Assembly (NCBI GenBank): GCA_038025085.1
Contig: CM076140.1
Span: forward strand, 25,142,501-25,206,500
DNA length: 64,000 nt
From: Tetragonia tetragonoides
Lineage: Eukaryota > Streptophyta > Magnoliopsida > Caryophyllales > Aizoaceae
Reading direction: 5' to 3'
Shown here in pieces: positions 1 through 12,494 of the stretch. How positions within the stretch are numbered: position 1 is the first letter of the stretch; each line of letters begins with the position of its first letter. The notes under the pieces were generated by a model. It was not told where the DNA came from. It saw nothing but the letters and a program-made list of their open reading frames with translations, and did no database searches. Both the position numbers and the translations under genes were made by a program.

Positions 1-1
1 C

Positions 2-1309
2 TTAGTAGGGGATAAAACGCGACCGACCATTACTTTCTTTGACAGTGGGCTATCTCCCGAAGGATCAACACACAAAAATGCTTTGTACTTGATTGTATTC
101 GCTATGGGCAAGTATGTGCCTATGACCCTAGTAGACAATGGATCCGCCGTGAACTTGTGCCCATTAAGGACCGCAGCCAAATTGGGCATTGATATCAATT
201 ATTTGGCTCACTCGACACAAGGCTTGTGTGCTTATGATAACTCCAGCCGAAAGGTCCTTGGCACCATAACCATGAATGTCACCTTAGCAGCTATAGAGAA
301 AATGGTCCAGTTTTATGTCATGGATATTCCGGCTTCTTTCAACCTGTTGTTGGGACGACCTTGGGTCCACGGTCTAACTGTTGTAGCCTCTGCCCTCCAC
401 CGGAAAGTCAAGATGATGCTAGAAGGAGAAATCGAGGAAATCGAGGCCAACCTAATCAAAGCAACCATTTAGAAGGCCCCTGTTTTGAAGATAGAACATG
501 ATAGTGAGGATATTGACCTTTGGGGATTTTCTCCCGAATAGGTAGCCCTCATAGAAGAGGGTACCAAATCTTACAACTCGACTGGCTCTGAAGAATTCGA
601 GACCTATCCCCCTGAAGAAATAGGAGAGCCCGGTGAGTTTGAAAAAATAAAAGAAACCATCGAGGGTATGTCTATCTATGTGGCACAACATCACAATGCA
701 ATTCGGCAAATGAAGGAGAAAATTGTCTCGCTGGAAAAACCCACAGAATGCAACATTATTTTGGCCAAAGGGGAAGCTTGTTTCCAACAGGACGAAATGT
801 TTAGCAAGATGGTCAAGTATGGGTACGCTCACCCTATAAGGCCTACCCCTCAAATGCTTCCCAGAGACGAAAATCCCTATCTCCGGTGCAAATATTGTGA
901 TGCCAATGGACATAATACCAACCAGTGCAAGCGCCTAAAAAGGGTAATCACCACTTTCACTGATCAAGGAACAATGTGTTCTCCTAGCGCCTGGGCTATA
1001 AAAGGATGGCGCCACTTTGACCAGAAACAGTATACACAGCTGTGCGTCCGCATTGGAAACATTATGAATACCCTTATATGGAGAGGAGACCTTAAGCGTG
1101 TGATTCCCACTGACAACCTTCAGAAGATGAACAAAGATTAGGACTCCTATTGCCGCTATCACAAAGTTTTCGGCCACTACACGGACGACTGCATTCGCGT
1201 GAAAGATGATATACAGAAAATCATAGACAGCGGAAAGATTCCGCAACCTCTAAAGGAAGAGGAGCCTGCCTATGGAGCCTGGAATTTGTCGGCTACCTGC
1301 AAGAGCTAG
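2..1309 (+). pseudogene. Element C protease plus zinc-knuckle polyprotein, broken by TAG stops
   Basis: One reading frame runs from position 2 to TAG at 1307-1309 with three internal TAG stops (470-472, 539-541, 1139-1141). Residues from 2-472 form a retroviral-type aspartic protease: VDNGSA is the active-site loop and LLLGRPW lies near its C-terminus. A Glu/Lys-rich helical stretch follows. Next comes a CX2CX4HX4C zinc knuckle beginning near 887 (CKYC...H...C), then a second Cys/His motif (YCRYHKVFGH...C) after 1141. Protease normally follows the gag zinc knuckles; here knuckle-type motifs lie after it, which is unusual. No reverse transcriptase follows. The protease would cut the element's polyprotein in a virus-like particle, but the stops make this non-functional. 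Confidence 0.85.
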
Positions 1310-1642
1310 AGGAATCAAGTTTGAGTCCCCAAGTTTTGTCGACTTAGGATCTTAGCTAAATCTTTAGGTTGAGTCTTGAATAGGGAGTGTTCTCCTTTTT
1401 ACTTTTTCTAAGTCTAGTTTCTTTTTTACGGGAATTAGAGACCCTATTCCCTAAAGTCATGTGTGCTTATCTTTTATTGCAAATCAATAAAAATTCATCT
1501 TGCTGATTTCTTCCTTTCTTTGGCTATTGATATATCCAATGAACTTAAAGTTGCACAAATCATTAACTAATCAATTTAAGCAATGTAAGTAAACTTCGCT
1601 AAGCAAGAATGCAAATTATCTCATTTAACAAGAATTTGAGTA
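1310..1642 (+). other. Family-specific spacer occupying the place of reverse transcriptase/RNase H (element C)
   Basis: This non-coding AT-rich stretch contains AATAAA at about 1487-1492. It joins the gag-like zinc-knuckle region directly to integrase. Closely similar sequence occupies the same place in element B (about 30940-31290) and, inverted, in element A (about 15700-16040). The deletion of RT/RNase H therefore predates the three copies. Confidence 0.8.
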
Positions 1643-2990
1643 GCTGAACTCCCTCAACGATGCCACCCCACAAGAAGAAGCGAGCTAGCCTTCTGCAACA
1701 TCCTCGACACGGATCCGACCCTTACTCCGATTGAAGAAGATCCTTGGCACCAAGACGTCTTCAACTACATCACTAAAGGAATATACCTTCAAGACGCGCC
1801 AATAAGAGCTCAACGAGCCATCCGTCTCTTAGCGGCGCAATACATAGAATACAAGGGGGTTCTATAAAAGAAGTCTCACAACGGGGTCAACCTCAGATGT
1901 GCGAACGACGAAGAAGCCGCAGAAATCATGGACGAGGTACACAATGGGGTGCGCGGACCACACATGAATGGCCGAATACTCTCTAGAAAGGTCTTACGAC
2001 TGGGATACTACTGGACCACTATGGAAAGGGATTGTTACGACTATGTCAAGAAATGCAAGAAATGTCGGATATATGCCAACCTGCAGCATATGCCACCCTC
2101 AATGCTCTACAACTTCACATCCCCTTGGCCATTTTCTGCGTGGGGAATAGATATCAGTGTTAATATCACCCCGAAAGGCTTGGGAAGACATGAATACATC
2201 CTAGCAGCCATAGACTATTTTACCAAATGGGTTGAAGCCCAATCCTATACCGTTCTCACCTCCAAACAAGTGTCCAAATTCATAAGGAACAACATCATCT
2301 CCCGATACGGCGTTCCGCAATGAAATGCTTAGTGACCATGGATCTCACTTCAAAGCCGAAACAACCACCCTCCTCAAGAACTACAAAATCTAGCACCACA
2401 AATCATCCCCTTACCGTCCCAAAACCAACAGCGCAGTAGAAGCCACCAACAAAAACCTCAAGACTATTATTGAAAATATGATAGAAAACTACAAAGATTG
2501 GCCCATTAAACCCCCATTTGCCCTTTGCAGATATAGGACGTCCATAAGATCCTCCACAGGAGCATCACCTTATTCCCTAATCTACGGAATTTAAGCAGTG
2601 CTACTCATAGAAGTCCAACTACCCTCCATGCGCATAGCCTTTGAGGGTGAAATTCCCGAAACCCAATGGTTACAAGCCCGCTACGAGGAACTCATGTCCA
2701 CATATGAAAGACGCCTACGGGCCCTACACCACTCCCATATGTACCGGCAACGCATGGCAAGAGCATTCAACAAAAAGGTTCAACCCCGAAATCTAAAAGA
2801 AGGGGACTTAGTTTGGGAAGAATTACGTGCCCCAGTTATTGACCCTAGAGGCAAATTTCGACCAAACTGGTCCGGTCCGGTCATCATCAAAGACTTCTAA
2901 TCAGGAGGCGCGGTAAGACTCATGGACATTGACGGCATCGAGTTCAGTCAGCTCACCAACATGGACCAACTGAAGAAGTGCTACGTCTAA
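1643..2990 (+). pseudogene. Element C integrase, frameshifted
   Basis: The N-terminal H2C2 zinc-binding domain lies near 1928-2070 (HNG..H..C..C) and is followed by the catalytic core. The first core Asp is retained in WGID. After GVPQ at about 2320 an extra base shifts the frame, and the second catalytic motif (SDHGSHF) reads in the next frame. A TAG at 2391-2393 replaces a CAG still present in element B. A TAA follows near 2594. The C-terminal region with WSGP ends at TAA 2988-2990. Integrase inserts cDNA into the genome; this copy cannot make an intact enzyme. Family assignment is firm because all three IN domains are recognisable. Confidence 0.88.
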
Positions 2991-3330
2991 AAAAACCAAA
3001 AAATAAAAATAAAAATTCCGAAAATCTTAAAAAAAAAAAAGAAGAGACGTACACAAATTAAATGAACTACGCTGGCCTGATTCCACACTGGATATGTAGG
3101 TAACCCTTTTAAGGGGCCCCGACCAAAATCAATCCGAAATTCCATTCAACTCATTCAAAAGGGATAATCTTTATTCAAGCCGAACGAATAAGCTTACATT
3201 GCGAAAATTTAAAACTTCCTAAGGTTACAAAAAAAAAAAAAAAAAAGTGCAACTACGAGGGTTTAAGCTAAACAAATTCCTATTACTTTTTTTTTTTAAA
3301 AAACTAGACTTGCTTTCAAAGAAAACTACT
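2991..3330. other. Non-coding gap between integrase and the antisense DUF7745 gene
   Basis: The stretch is A/T-rich with two poly-A/T runs. It includes a segment near 3075-3125 that recurs inverted at about 14280-14345 in A and directly at about 32660-32715 in B. I see no ORF. It is where the plus-strand pol transcript and the antisense gene converge. Confidence 0.6.
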
Positions 3331-4676
3331 TTAATCCTTCTTCCCTTTAGAAGGCTTCGTTGAAGAGTTCTTCTTTGAAGGACCCTGGTTTGAGGCCGAC
3401 CTATGATCGCTTCTTTGAGTTGGGGGCTTGCCTCTTTTCAGTACGCGATAGCCTTCCTCATAAGGCCCTTCCTTTCTTTTCTTGTTTGCTGTTCTTGAGA
3501 CATACTTAGGCTTTCGTTGGTTCCACACCTCATGACGAAGGGCTCGTCTCGCTTCTCCATCATTGCAGGAAAGCCAGTTCAAGTAGGCCTCAGAAACTTG
3601 AGTCGGGGCAATTACCCGAGGTACAGTCCAGCAATCCCGGCAACGCCAAGATTTTCCCCAGTCCCGAGAAAATTCGGTGCTCTGAGCCAAGGTAGGCGGA
3701 CTCGTAGTCTCCTGACGAGGGATAACCTGCTTCAACCCATATTGCCTCATGACCCTAGAAGGAAAAAAGAATGTACTCCTGTACAACCCCACTATGGTAG
3801 TATGAGGGATAAATTGCAGCAAGCCACCAAAGAAGTTAAGCTCCACCAAGTTACATGCCAACAGATAACAGGTCCTGCATGGAAAAAGACATCCCATTCA
3901 GCAAGGGTCTTTTCATCATATAACCTTTTCCTAACCAAGAAGCTAGCCGCGGTATATGTTTTCTTAGACCAGGCTCGAGGGGTACGAGCTATCATCCTCT
4001 CTGGCGATTCTATCAACCTTAGATGCTCACATAACCAGATTTGAAGCAGCAGGGGGCTGCTAGAAAAAGCTTCGTGAGGCGAGACTTTCAACCTATCAAG
4101 CCCTATAATAGTTTCCTCTATAACCAGATGGAAAGGAGAGTGCCCTTCAGTCATTTGATTCACTACTCGCAACAACGAGGCTCTACACAAATTAGAAGAC
4201 TCTGCATTAGTAAACAACAGACGATTTAGCAGGCAAAATACAAAAGCCTGTCAGCGGCAACATCTAAATATTGCATCCTTTCCAGAAGAAGTAGCAAACT
4301 TTTCACAGAGTTGAACTAAGTCCACATCGACACCAAGAATCATGCTCCTGGCTTCTCCAGACGACAAGCCTAGGGATTTCCTGTACTGATCACTAAAACC
4401 ATCCCTCAAATAAGGCAAAGCTAGAGGAAGAACATCAGACATATTAGCAATTGCAGCAAATTCTTCAACTACAGGGCATAATTCAGATTTACCTAAACGG
4501 AAAATGTGCAAGTCGGGGTCCCAATAATTTAGAGCAGATCGAAGAAGGGGCCACAATATTTTGGTTGGTCTTAAAGCCAAGAAGGTGGAGACATGGAACG
4601 GAGCCAGTTCAAGTTTATCTTCCATGGTCAGATTTTTGCACCGGACATCGAACAGGTATTTAAAGGATTTCACCAT
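3331..4676 (-). pseudogene. DUF7745/plant-mobile-domain-like gene, antisense in element C
   Basis: The frame opens at ATG 4676 and ends at TAA 3331-3333. Landmarks in order are a WDPDLHIFR segment, ELCPVVEEFAAI, a central helical region, VMRQYGLKQVIP and a basic Ser/Lys-rich tail. These match the general layout of plant DUF7745 proteins, which are PMD-like proteins often linked to transposons. A TGA at 4251-4253 stands where element A has an Arg codon, and a frameshift near 3810 moves the C-terminus to another frame. The start is supported by a TATA box 73 bp upstream and by the same ATG in A and B. The molecular function of the family is not established. Domain naming is by recall. Confidence 0.75.
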
Positions 4677-4748
4677 GGTAGGAGCTTTGGGAAATTTGGG
4701 AGAGCTAAAGTGTGAAAAGTGACAAAACAGAAAGCATCCCGTAAATCC

Positions 4749-4846
4749 TATTTATAGGCAAAAAATTGGGTCAAAAGAAGTCAGAAATCAGCGAAAAAGC
4801 CCAAAAACCAGAGCCGTCAGCGGCTCTAGTCAGCGCCGCTAGCGGC
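4749..4846 (-). promoter_or_regulatory. Antisense promoter of the DUF7745 gene in C: TATA box plus GC palindromes
   Basis: TATAAATA lies on the minus strand at 4749-4756, 73 bp before the ATG. Upstream of it is an exact GCCGCTAGCGGC palindrome (4835-4846) and a near copy (4813-4824, GCCGTCAGCGGC). The arrangement is conserved in A and, in degenerate form, in B. Confidence 0.7.
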
Positions 4847-5226
4847 CCTCATCTTCAGCCCAGACCCTGGCCCAGTTATTTTTCTCCGTTCGCTCTAGCC
4901 TGCCCACTTGGTCATTTTCGCTCGGTTTAAGCCCAGTTTTTCATACAACGGAATTACAAAGCCCGAGACTCTCTTAGTTTTATCTTTTTCTATTTTCTTT
5001 TTTTAAGGGGTATAATATGTGTAATTTTTGCTTTTTATTGCAATTTTTACCTTTTTCCTTATTCTTATTCCCTAAATCATGGCCTACTCCCTATTCAATA
5101 ACACATTGCATACTTAGAGATCAGACAGGCATAATCGAGTCATCATAGCATACATATCATATAAAAGGCATAAAAACAGGAGTTCAAAGTTGCAAGGTCA
5201 ATGTTTACAAAGCGATCCTACATTGC

Positions 5227-7130
5227 TCAACCGGAGTCATCATTGCCATTGCTGTCAACCTCATGGTCAACGGACAGTCCCTGGCCATAGTTCCCAGTCG
5301 AATAGTGGAAGGAGCTCTGAGTACTAAATGAGCTATAAATGGGCCTGCTGTTGTAAGGCCTCATAACCGTCTATCGTATGTTGGTGCATGCATAGGGGTA
5401 CCTGCCGGTAACCCCGTTGCGAAGAAGCTCTCTGTGGATTGACCGGCAAAGTCTGTAGCCACATCCTGATACGAAGGCCCAGTATGAGGCACGTCCCATC
5501 CAGGGGCGTTCGCCCAACTTCTTGCCATGGGGGTAACAGTAAACCTACTATCAAAAGAAGGTTGAAAATCCGATGGAGAAAACATCTCAGGCACGGGAAT
5601 GTGCGGCACAGAAGGTCCGGGCACCTCATCAACAGGAGGCCTGGTCACAACTACATGAGGTGAACGAGCAATAGACAGCATGCTCGCCGAAGAGACCCTC
5701 GTAGTAGAAGAATGTCGAGATCCCACCAAAGACAAAGACTGCGACATCTGCAAACAATCAAGATCGAGATGTTAAGTTAAGCACTTCACTTAACTAAAAA
5801 AAAAAAAATATATAATAACAAATGATGAAAGCCCACTTACATCAACAGTCCTAGACCGAGAACTCTTCCCTTTCCCCATCACCCGACTATAGCCGTTCTT
5901 CAACATGTGGATGAGCTTGAAGACTTTAGAAGTCGGCTCCCGATTCAGATACAAGAAGAATCAAATGATAGAGTCAGCATTCAAAAGCAAACACAAAACA
6001 CAAGAAGGGATAAAAAAGAAACTCACCCCCTTACAACCATGGGGCAAGGGCAAACCCTCCAGGATCTGTACATCAGCAGTATGTAGAGCGAACTCGTCTA
6101 CTATACGTCCCCCACTCTCACCAATATACATCACCTCATTACTCGGCAAGGTCACGCTTGGGGGCTGGCCTTGAGAAACTCTAGAATGGGACCTCTTGGG
6201 ACCCTGAGGAGCCAAACGATCCGCCTGCAGGACACAAAAGTCAGTATGTCACACATATAGCTGAAAAGACACAGATAAAAAAAAAAATTACCTCAGAAGT
6301 GAGGTCCGACATCAGACGACCCAAGCAATAGGCTAGGTACACGGCCGTGCGGTCCAAGCCAGCAATCTCCGGCTCAATAAACTCTGTGGCCGCCATCCCG
6401 CAAGTCACAATCCCCAGGTCTTCTACGCTCAGGCTGCGTAGGTAAAACATGGTCATGGGAGGATCCTTCGGAACAAAATGACCACCCAAGGCAGGATAGA
6501 CCAGCCGAGTCAAATGATCCCCTAAATACCACGCAAAGCCGAATGGCCCCTCGAAGAGCACCCTCAAGGAAGATACCCTGAAGGACTCTATGGTAATATG
6601 GGGTGGAACCCCGGGAATATCATCAAAGACGGACCACGACACCTGTAGATTACCAGATCAAAGTTCATTCACACCAAATAGACCAAAAAAAATGCACATA
6701 CACCAGCAAGTCAACAACAACTTACGAAAGACGCAGCGTGGCTCTTGAAGGTAGACCGAAAATGCTCCAAAGAGGTAAATGGGTGGTTATCGCTACCAAT
6801 CCACCGTGAACCTAGTGGGAACATTTTCAAATCGGGGCGGTGAGGACCAAAAGCAGGAAAATACTCAAAGAACCAAAGCTGCCATAAAAAAAAAAATGAT
6901 AAGCTGCAATTCCCATGAAAAGAATGCATATGCAAAGAAAAAAAAGAGATATATGGGCCTACCTCCAGTATCTTCTACGGGCCCGAAATAGACACCCTCT
7001 CACTTGTCGGCTTCGGCCTTCAAGCCTGGCGACACCATCTCACCAAGGTAGCATACGCATGAGCACCGAAGTTGTGTTCGTGGACCTTGGACAAGTCCTC
7101 CAAACATGTCAAGAAGCCAATCTGAGACAT
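5227..7130 (-). pseudogene. PMD gene of element C, 3' exons (5' part at 19679-20581)
   Basis: Read on the minus strand, exon 2 continues from the LTR junction at 7130 to 6963. Further exons are at 6878-6726, 6642-6292, 6224-6027, about 5955-5841, and 5747 to the TGA at 5227-5229. Most junctions show GT and AG. Exon 3 has the LWFFEYFP segment and exon 4 the FAWYLGDHLTRLVYP segment, typical of plant mobile domain proteins. The last exon is Ser/Pro-rich and ends in a short acidic tail. It has a frameshift near 5361, and the acceptor before exon 6 looks lost (TAT where B has TAG). The exon order matches A and B. PMD proteins such as Arabidopsis MAIN act in silencing and genome stability; whether this copy ever did is unknown. 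Confidence 0.75.
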
Positions 7131-8438
7131 TGTAAGGACTCGGGATTTTCGTCCAATCCTCATATGTATTGGATTCCACGGAGTATGCCCTTATAGAAAA
7201 TATGTAAGTTGGGGGTTTAGATAAGTTCAAGGGACCATCGAGTTAGATTAGATTTTATGTAAAGACTTGAATTGAAGAAAAATCATGAAAGAGGTCACAA
7301 ATCTGCTATTAGCGTTTTATCAAAGGAACAAACCGAAGGGACAACCCAATAGCGCGATAAGTGAACTAATCATGTTTTTAGAAAGACTCCCGCTCATTTA
7401 GAACATATGAGTACCCAAGAATAAAGGGTTCGGGGGCGAAGGTACGAGGTGGGAAGGTGTTAGGCACCCAACTCGCCCGTATTATGACGGCCTCTACTAA
7501 CTCAAGTTTGCTTAATAATTTAAAGACATAATTCCCATGCAAAACCGGATTAACAACCTAGACATAGACTATTTATTGGTTCACCACAAGCGTCACAACA
7601 TTTATTTAACCCTTGCTTAGACATGCATTCGATTGACAAGTTGAGCATTACAACGTCTAGACATGCTTGGAAGGACAATATTTTGGAAGCAATAAAAACG
7701 TTATTGTAGCATGATATCTACATTATGACTACTAGAAAAATAAACATTTAGGCAATTAATTTAATTTGAGCCCTCAGGAGTTAGTAGCTGAACTGTAGGC
7801 TATATTTGACAAGAATAGTAAAGGACAAGATCTCAAGAATAAATTTGGAAGAAAGAGGGAGAAGCTCGGGAGTACACAACCGAGAATAGAGGTTGTCAAC
7901 TGTAGACTGTGTGTTTTGAACTGAGGGAGGAGGGTTGTATTTATAGGCGTGGAGAAGTAGGGCTGGACGGCTGAAAAGGAGCCGAAAATCGAATTGGGCT
8001 TGAAAAAATAGTTGGGCCAGAAGCCACGTCAGCGCCGCTAGCGGCGCTGGAATTTTAGTCAGCGCCGCTAGCGGCGTTGGCCTGGGCCGCTGACGGCTGT
8101 TAGCTACCAATGACGACATCCAGTCTAATTTTATTTTCCGGAGGAATTTTAGTATTCCGAAAAATATGAAAAGACCGTTTTACCCCTGGACGGTAAAATA
8201 CGGTTCTACCCCTAAATTGCAACATGGCAACCGGAAGTCGGAAAGAGGCATGAGAGGTGTCGTTGAAAAGCTCTTGAACGGGGCTTTCGAATGGGATTGG
8301 AATAAAGGAGTGTTTATAGGAAAAACCTGAGACCTTAACTTAACTATTAAAGCAAAAATAGCGTTCAAGTTTATAAATTACTCCTTTCATCATCGGGCTT
8401 TTACGGAGAAATCTGAAGGCGTTTTTTTGACGTCTACA
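7131..8438 (-). repeat. Element A 3' LTR
   Basis: On the plus strand it runs TGTAAGGAC...GTCTACA, 1308 bp. It contains a TATA box (TATAAATA, minus strand, 7938-7945) and two exact GC palindromes upstream of it (8034-8045 and 8064-8075). It is about 90 bp longer than its partner at 18465-19678, mainly because the partner lost part of the palindrome region. Confidence 0.92.
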
Positions 8439-8453
8439 GAAGCCCCCACTTTG
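8439..8453 (-). other. Polypurine tract of element A
   Basis: Minus-strand CAAAGTGGGGGCTTC lies directly against the 3' LTR. Element C has the same sequence at 21468-21482. It is the expected primer for plus-strand DNA synthesis. Confidence 0.8.
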
Positions 8454-8569
8454 ATCGAGCTTGAGTAAAAGAGAAGATCAAAGTATTCCGAAGGCGACAT
8501 GCAGGATAGAACACCGCTCGTAGATGGTCTAAACGTCTGCTGGGGACCTGTATTCAGAGTGAATGAAAA

Positions 8570-9110
8570 AGTTAGTAATAGTTTGAGAATGATCAACATG
8601 GAGTGCTTTGACAAACAGTGACTAAACACCGCTCGGCGGGTGTCGAGATTAAGTCCCTGTATGAGAAACGAAAAGGTTAACAAGGCAGCGCGATTTATAA
8701 TAATGGCTGTAAATGGGAAGTAACGTGAGAATGATCAACGTGGAGTGCTTCAAGCAAACAGTGACTAAATACCACTCGGCGAATGTCGAGATTCCGTCCC
8801 TGCACAAGAGACGAAAAGGTCGACGAGACAGCGCGATCAAAATGATGGCTGAAAAATGGTAAAAACATATGAACAGTTTAAATGCAAAAGCTTAAGCAAT
8901 CATTGACTGAAACACATAAAAAATAATGGACAGTATAACTGCAACAGCTTAAGCAATCATTGACTGACACAAAATAAGTAACCTCGGAGAAGGAAAGTTT
9001 AACCGCAATAGCTTAAGCGATCATTGACTGACCCCAAAATTTGTGATCTCGCAGGAGGACAGTTTAACTGCAATAGCTTAAGCGACCATTGACTAACCCC
9101 AAAATTTGTG
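8570..9110. repeat. Two tandem repeat families in the 3' non-coding region of element A
   Basis: A ~144-bp unit occurs about twice (marker GAATGATCAAC near 8586 and 8730). A 57-65-bp unit occurs four times (marker GCTTAAGC near 8890, 8947, 9011 and 9076). Inverted equivalents are present in element B at about 38380-38840. No coding potential was seen. Confidence 0.75.
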
Positions 9111-9434
9111 ACATTGGGATATTTGGTAAGACCGATAGACTCTCCGGGCTTAAAATATTCTTGGGCACTCTGGGCGGTAGGAGTCGTCGCTGCATGTATC
9201 CGAGTTTCAGTATTTTGGGAAAAATAATCAGGTTAGTTTTACCTGAAAATAGTTGGTACCGTAAAATGGGCCAACTCTCGAATTTGAATTTGTGGGCCAG
9301 AGAGTCTTGTCCCGCGCGCTTGGTACTGATACTTGCCGCGAACGAACTGGAATAACGAACATTGGACTGGAAAAAGGATCTTGGGACAGCAAGTGGGGCC
9401 CACCTGTGCAGGGCTGCTAGTGGCCCAGGCCAGC

Positions 9435-9481
9435 GCCGCTAGAGGCGCTGGGCCTCGCGGCGCTGAGCTTGGGTTAAATAA
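9435..9481 (+). promoter_or_regulatory. Probable promoter of the PMD gene in element A
   Basis: A near palindrome (GCCGCTAGAGGC, 9435-9446) is followed by further GCGGCGCT sequence and a TATA-like TTAAATAA at 9474-9481. A 5'-untranslated exon and a GTAAGT...TAG intron (about 9599-9738) follow before the first ATG of the gene. Confidence 0.5.
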
Positions 9482-9794
9482 AAGTGGTTCAGCGCCTTTT
9501 TATTTTCTTCGCGTGCCACATCTTCTTCTTTAACGAGAGCAATTGTCGAGAGCCATTGTCGAGCCTCCTCCATTGTTGAGTGCGCTACTTTCCTTGAGGT
9601 AAGTCAATTCTTGACCAAATTCTTCGGTTTTTGTCTTGAACTTGCTTATTTTTCCACCTATTTGCTGAATTTTCGGTTGCATTTTTGAATGAGTGCTTGT
9701 TTTTTGCGAACCTGAAACTTTTAATTTTCCACTTGTAGAGAGAGAAAGCTTCATTGTACTCCCATGGCTCTTGCAGACAAAAGAAAAAGGTCCC

Positions 9795-12235
9795 ATGGGT
9801 GAGGGGGAGTATGACCGGGACCTTTTCTGTACTGGGCTTCCCTCCACTAGTGCACCTCCGACTAGTCATGCGGATGGAGCTCCGCTGTACCAGGATTCGT
9901 TTATGAAACGGGACTGGCGCTCGACTGGGGTTTGGAACCGTAGTATTTTACTATCGGAGAGGCAGAGTCACCTGTCTAACCCGGAGTTGGTATGTTTTTT
10001 TACTCTCCTTTTTCAGTTGGAGCTAGGAACTTGGTATTGGGCTCGGGTCTTGACCATTTCTTGACCGCTATCCCCGCTTGTCACCCTAGGGATTCTATGA
10101 TTATCGCTAGGGGACTTTTGGAGAGGTTCTGGGATTCCACAAACACTTTTCATATGCCTGTAGGAGAAATGTTCCCCACCCCTTATCAGTATGATGTGCT
10201 GACGGGTCTATCCTTTAGAGGGCATCGTATTCGGTACGACGCGAGTTATTGGCAACAAAGTGACAGTCTGCTTGAGCTTTATGGGCCTGTGTCTGCCCAT
10301 TTTGATAAGGATGGGGTCTCTTTGGTGCAGTTATGGGCGGCTTTGGCGGAGCAGGGGCTTACCGAGGAGCAGAGAGCCCGTATTTCCTTGTCTTGCTTGT
10401 TGGGGTCGAGCATTTTCGCTCAGAAGAAGAGCGTATGTCAAGTCGGTTTCTTGGCATGTTTAGAGGATTTGACCAAGGTCCATGAGTTCAACTTCGGTGC
10501 TTCTGCTTATGCTTCCTTGGTGAGATGGTGTTGTCGGACCTGCAGGCCCAAACCAACGTGTGAGAGGGCGTCTATCTCGGACCTGTGGAGGATACTGGAG
10601 GTAGGCCAATCTGTTTCTTCTCATTTTTTTCTTTGCACGTGCATGCTTTTGGACATGGAGCTTACTTTCTTGCTTGTTTGAGGATATTCCCACTAGATTC
10701 ACGGTGGATTGCTAGGGATAACCACTCGTTTACCTCTCTGGTGCATTTTCGGGCTATCTTTGAGAGCCATGCTGCATCTATGGTATGTTGTTGTTGACTT
10801 TTCACTTTTTTTGGTCCATTTGGTGTGAATGAACTTTTGAACTGGAAACTTGCAGGTGTCATGGTCCGCTTTTGATGATATTCCTGGGGTCCCGCCTCAC
10901 ATCACCATGGAGTCCTTTGGAGTATCTTCCCTGCGGGTGGTCTTCGAGGGGCATTTGGCTTTGTGTGGTACCTGGGGGACCGTTTGACTCGGTTGGTTTA
11001 TCCCTCTTTGGGTAGCCATCTGGTTCCGGAGGATCCTCCCCTGACTATGTTCTATTTGCGCGGTCTGAGTGTGCGGGACTTGGGAGTCGTGGCTCGTGGT
11101 ATGGCGGCCATGGAGTTTCTTATGCCAGAGGTTGTTGACTTGGACCGCACGGCCGTGTACCTGGCTTACTGCTTGGATCGTCTGATGCCGGACCTCACAT
11201 TTGAGGTAAGAACTTTACCTGCATCTTTTTAGCTATATGTGTGATATACTGACTTCTTGTGTCTCGCAGGCGGATCGTCTAGCTCCTCAGGGTCCCAAGA
11301 GGTCCCATTCTAGATTTCCTCGAGGCCATCCCCCAAGCGTGACCTTGCCGACTAATGAGGTGAGGTACATTGGGGAAAGCGGGGGATGCATAGTAGAGGA
11401 GTTCCCTCTACACATAGCTGACGGAGAGACTGTGGAGGGCTTGCCCTTGCCTGATGGTTGTACGGGGGTAAGCTCCTTTTTATACCTTCTTGAGTTTGTG
11501 TTTTCCTTTGAGTGCTGACTCTATCTCTTGTGTTTGTGTTGCTTTTTTTGCAGTTGAACCGGGAGCAGACCTCTCAAATCTTCAAGCTCATTCACCTGTT
11601 GAAGAAAGGCTATGGTCTGGTGATGGGCAAGGGGAAGAGTTCTCGGTCTCGGACCATTGTTGTAAGTAGACTTTTATCCTTTGTTTAGCTAAGTGAAGTG
11701 CGTAACTTAACATCTCGATCCTGATTGTCTGTAGATGTCTTAGTCTTCGTCCTCGGTGGGACCTCGACATTCTTCTGCTGCGAGGGCCTCTTCAGCGAGC
11801 AGATCGTCTGTTGCTCGTTCACCTCCCATAGCTGTGACCAAACCTCCTGTTGATGAGGCGCCCGGACCTTCTGTGCCGTACATTCCTGAGATGTTCTCCC
11901 CTGCGGGTTTCCAGCCTTCTCTTGATAGCAGGCCTATTATTACCCCCACAGCTGGAGGTTGGGCGAACGCCCCTGGATGGGGTGTGCCTCATACTGGGCC
12001 TTCGTATCAGGTTGTGGCTATGGATTTCGTCAGTCAGGCCTCAGAGAGCGTTTTCGCCGCAGAGTTTCTGGCAGGTACCCCTATGCGCACACCAGCATAT
12101 GATAGGCGGGACATGAGCCCCGACAACAGCAGGCCCGTTTATAGCTGTTCTCTCCATTATTCGATTGGGAACTATGGTCAGGGGATATCCGTTGATGATG
12201 AGGCTGACAGTAACGGCGATGACGACTCTGGTTGA
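9795..12235 (+). pseudogene. PMD gene of element A, multi-exon, opposite to gag/integrase
   Basis: The start is taken at ATG 9795, the same MGE start as in C. Visible exons are 9795 to about 9990, a second ending at 10600, a shortened third, 10856-11205, 11270-11467, 11554-11661 and 11735-12235. Most have clean GT and AG ends. Exon 2 carries the PMD core (RARISLSCLLGSSIF, then FNFGASAYASLVRWCCR). Exon 4 has WYLGDRLTRLVYP. The last exon is Ser/Pro-rich with an acidic end (SNGDDDSG). Intron 1 and the start of exon 2 are deleted relative to C, and the LWFFEYFP part of exon 3 is gone. A TAG at 11741-11743 stands where B and C have CAG. The PMD assignment rests on these motifs; biochemical function is unknown. 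Confidence 0.78.
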
Positions 12236-12494
12236 TCGGTGTTGGATTTCTTTGTAGACATTGACCTTGAGACTTTTGAACACCTAATTTTTTATGCATT
12301 TTTATGATATACACATATAATACCCCTTAAAAATGGAAAAAAGAAAAAAAATAAAATAGATAAGATAAAACTAGGAGAGTCTCGGGCCTTGTAATTCAGC
12401 CGTGCGTATCAAAATTGGGCTTAAACGGAGCAGATATGACCAAGTGGGCGGGCTGGTGCGACAGGAGAAAATCAGACTGGGTCATGGTCAGAGT

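Larger units (their letters stand above)
1..7130 (+). mobile_element. Element C, left part: Tat-like Ty3/gypsy element interrupted by element A
   Basis: The plus strand reads protease, zinc knuckles, an AT-rich spacer and integrase. Two genes then follow on the opposite strand, and the run stops abruptly at 7130 where the LTR of element A begins. The interrupted PMD exon continues at 19679, so the two pieces form one element. Its 5' LTR and capsid lie left of the window. Assignment to the Tat side of gypsy rests on the protease motif VDNGSA, on the primer-site type seen in the sister copies, and on the antisense genes before the 3' LTR. Stops and frameshifts occur in every reading frame, so the copy is dead. 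Confidence 0.9.

Noticed and set aside
3517..4044. Plus-strand 175-codon ORF
   Set aside because: It lies opposite the DUF7745-like gene, whose minus-strand reading is conserved in three copies.
7781..8683. Minus-strand ORFs of 60-112 codons in the element A LTR and next to it
   Set aside because: They are LTR and 3' non-coding sequence; equivalents in the other LTRs are interrupted at different places.
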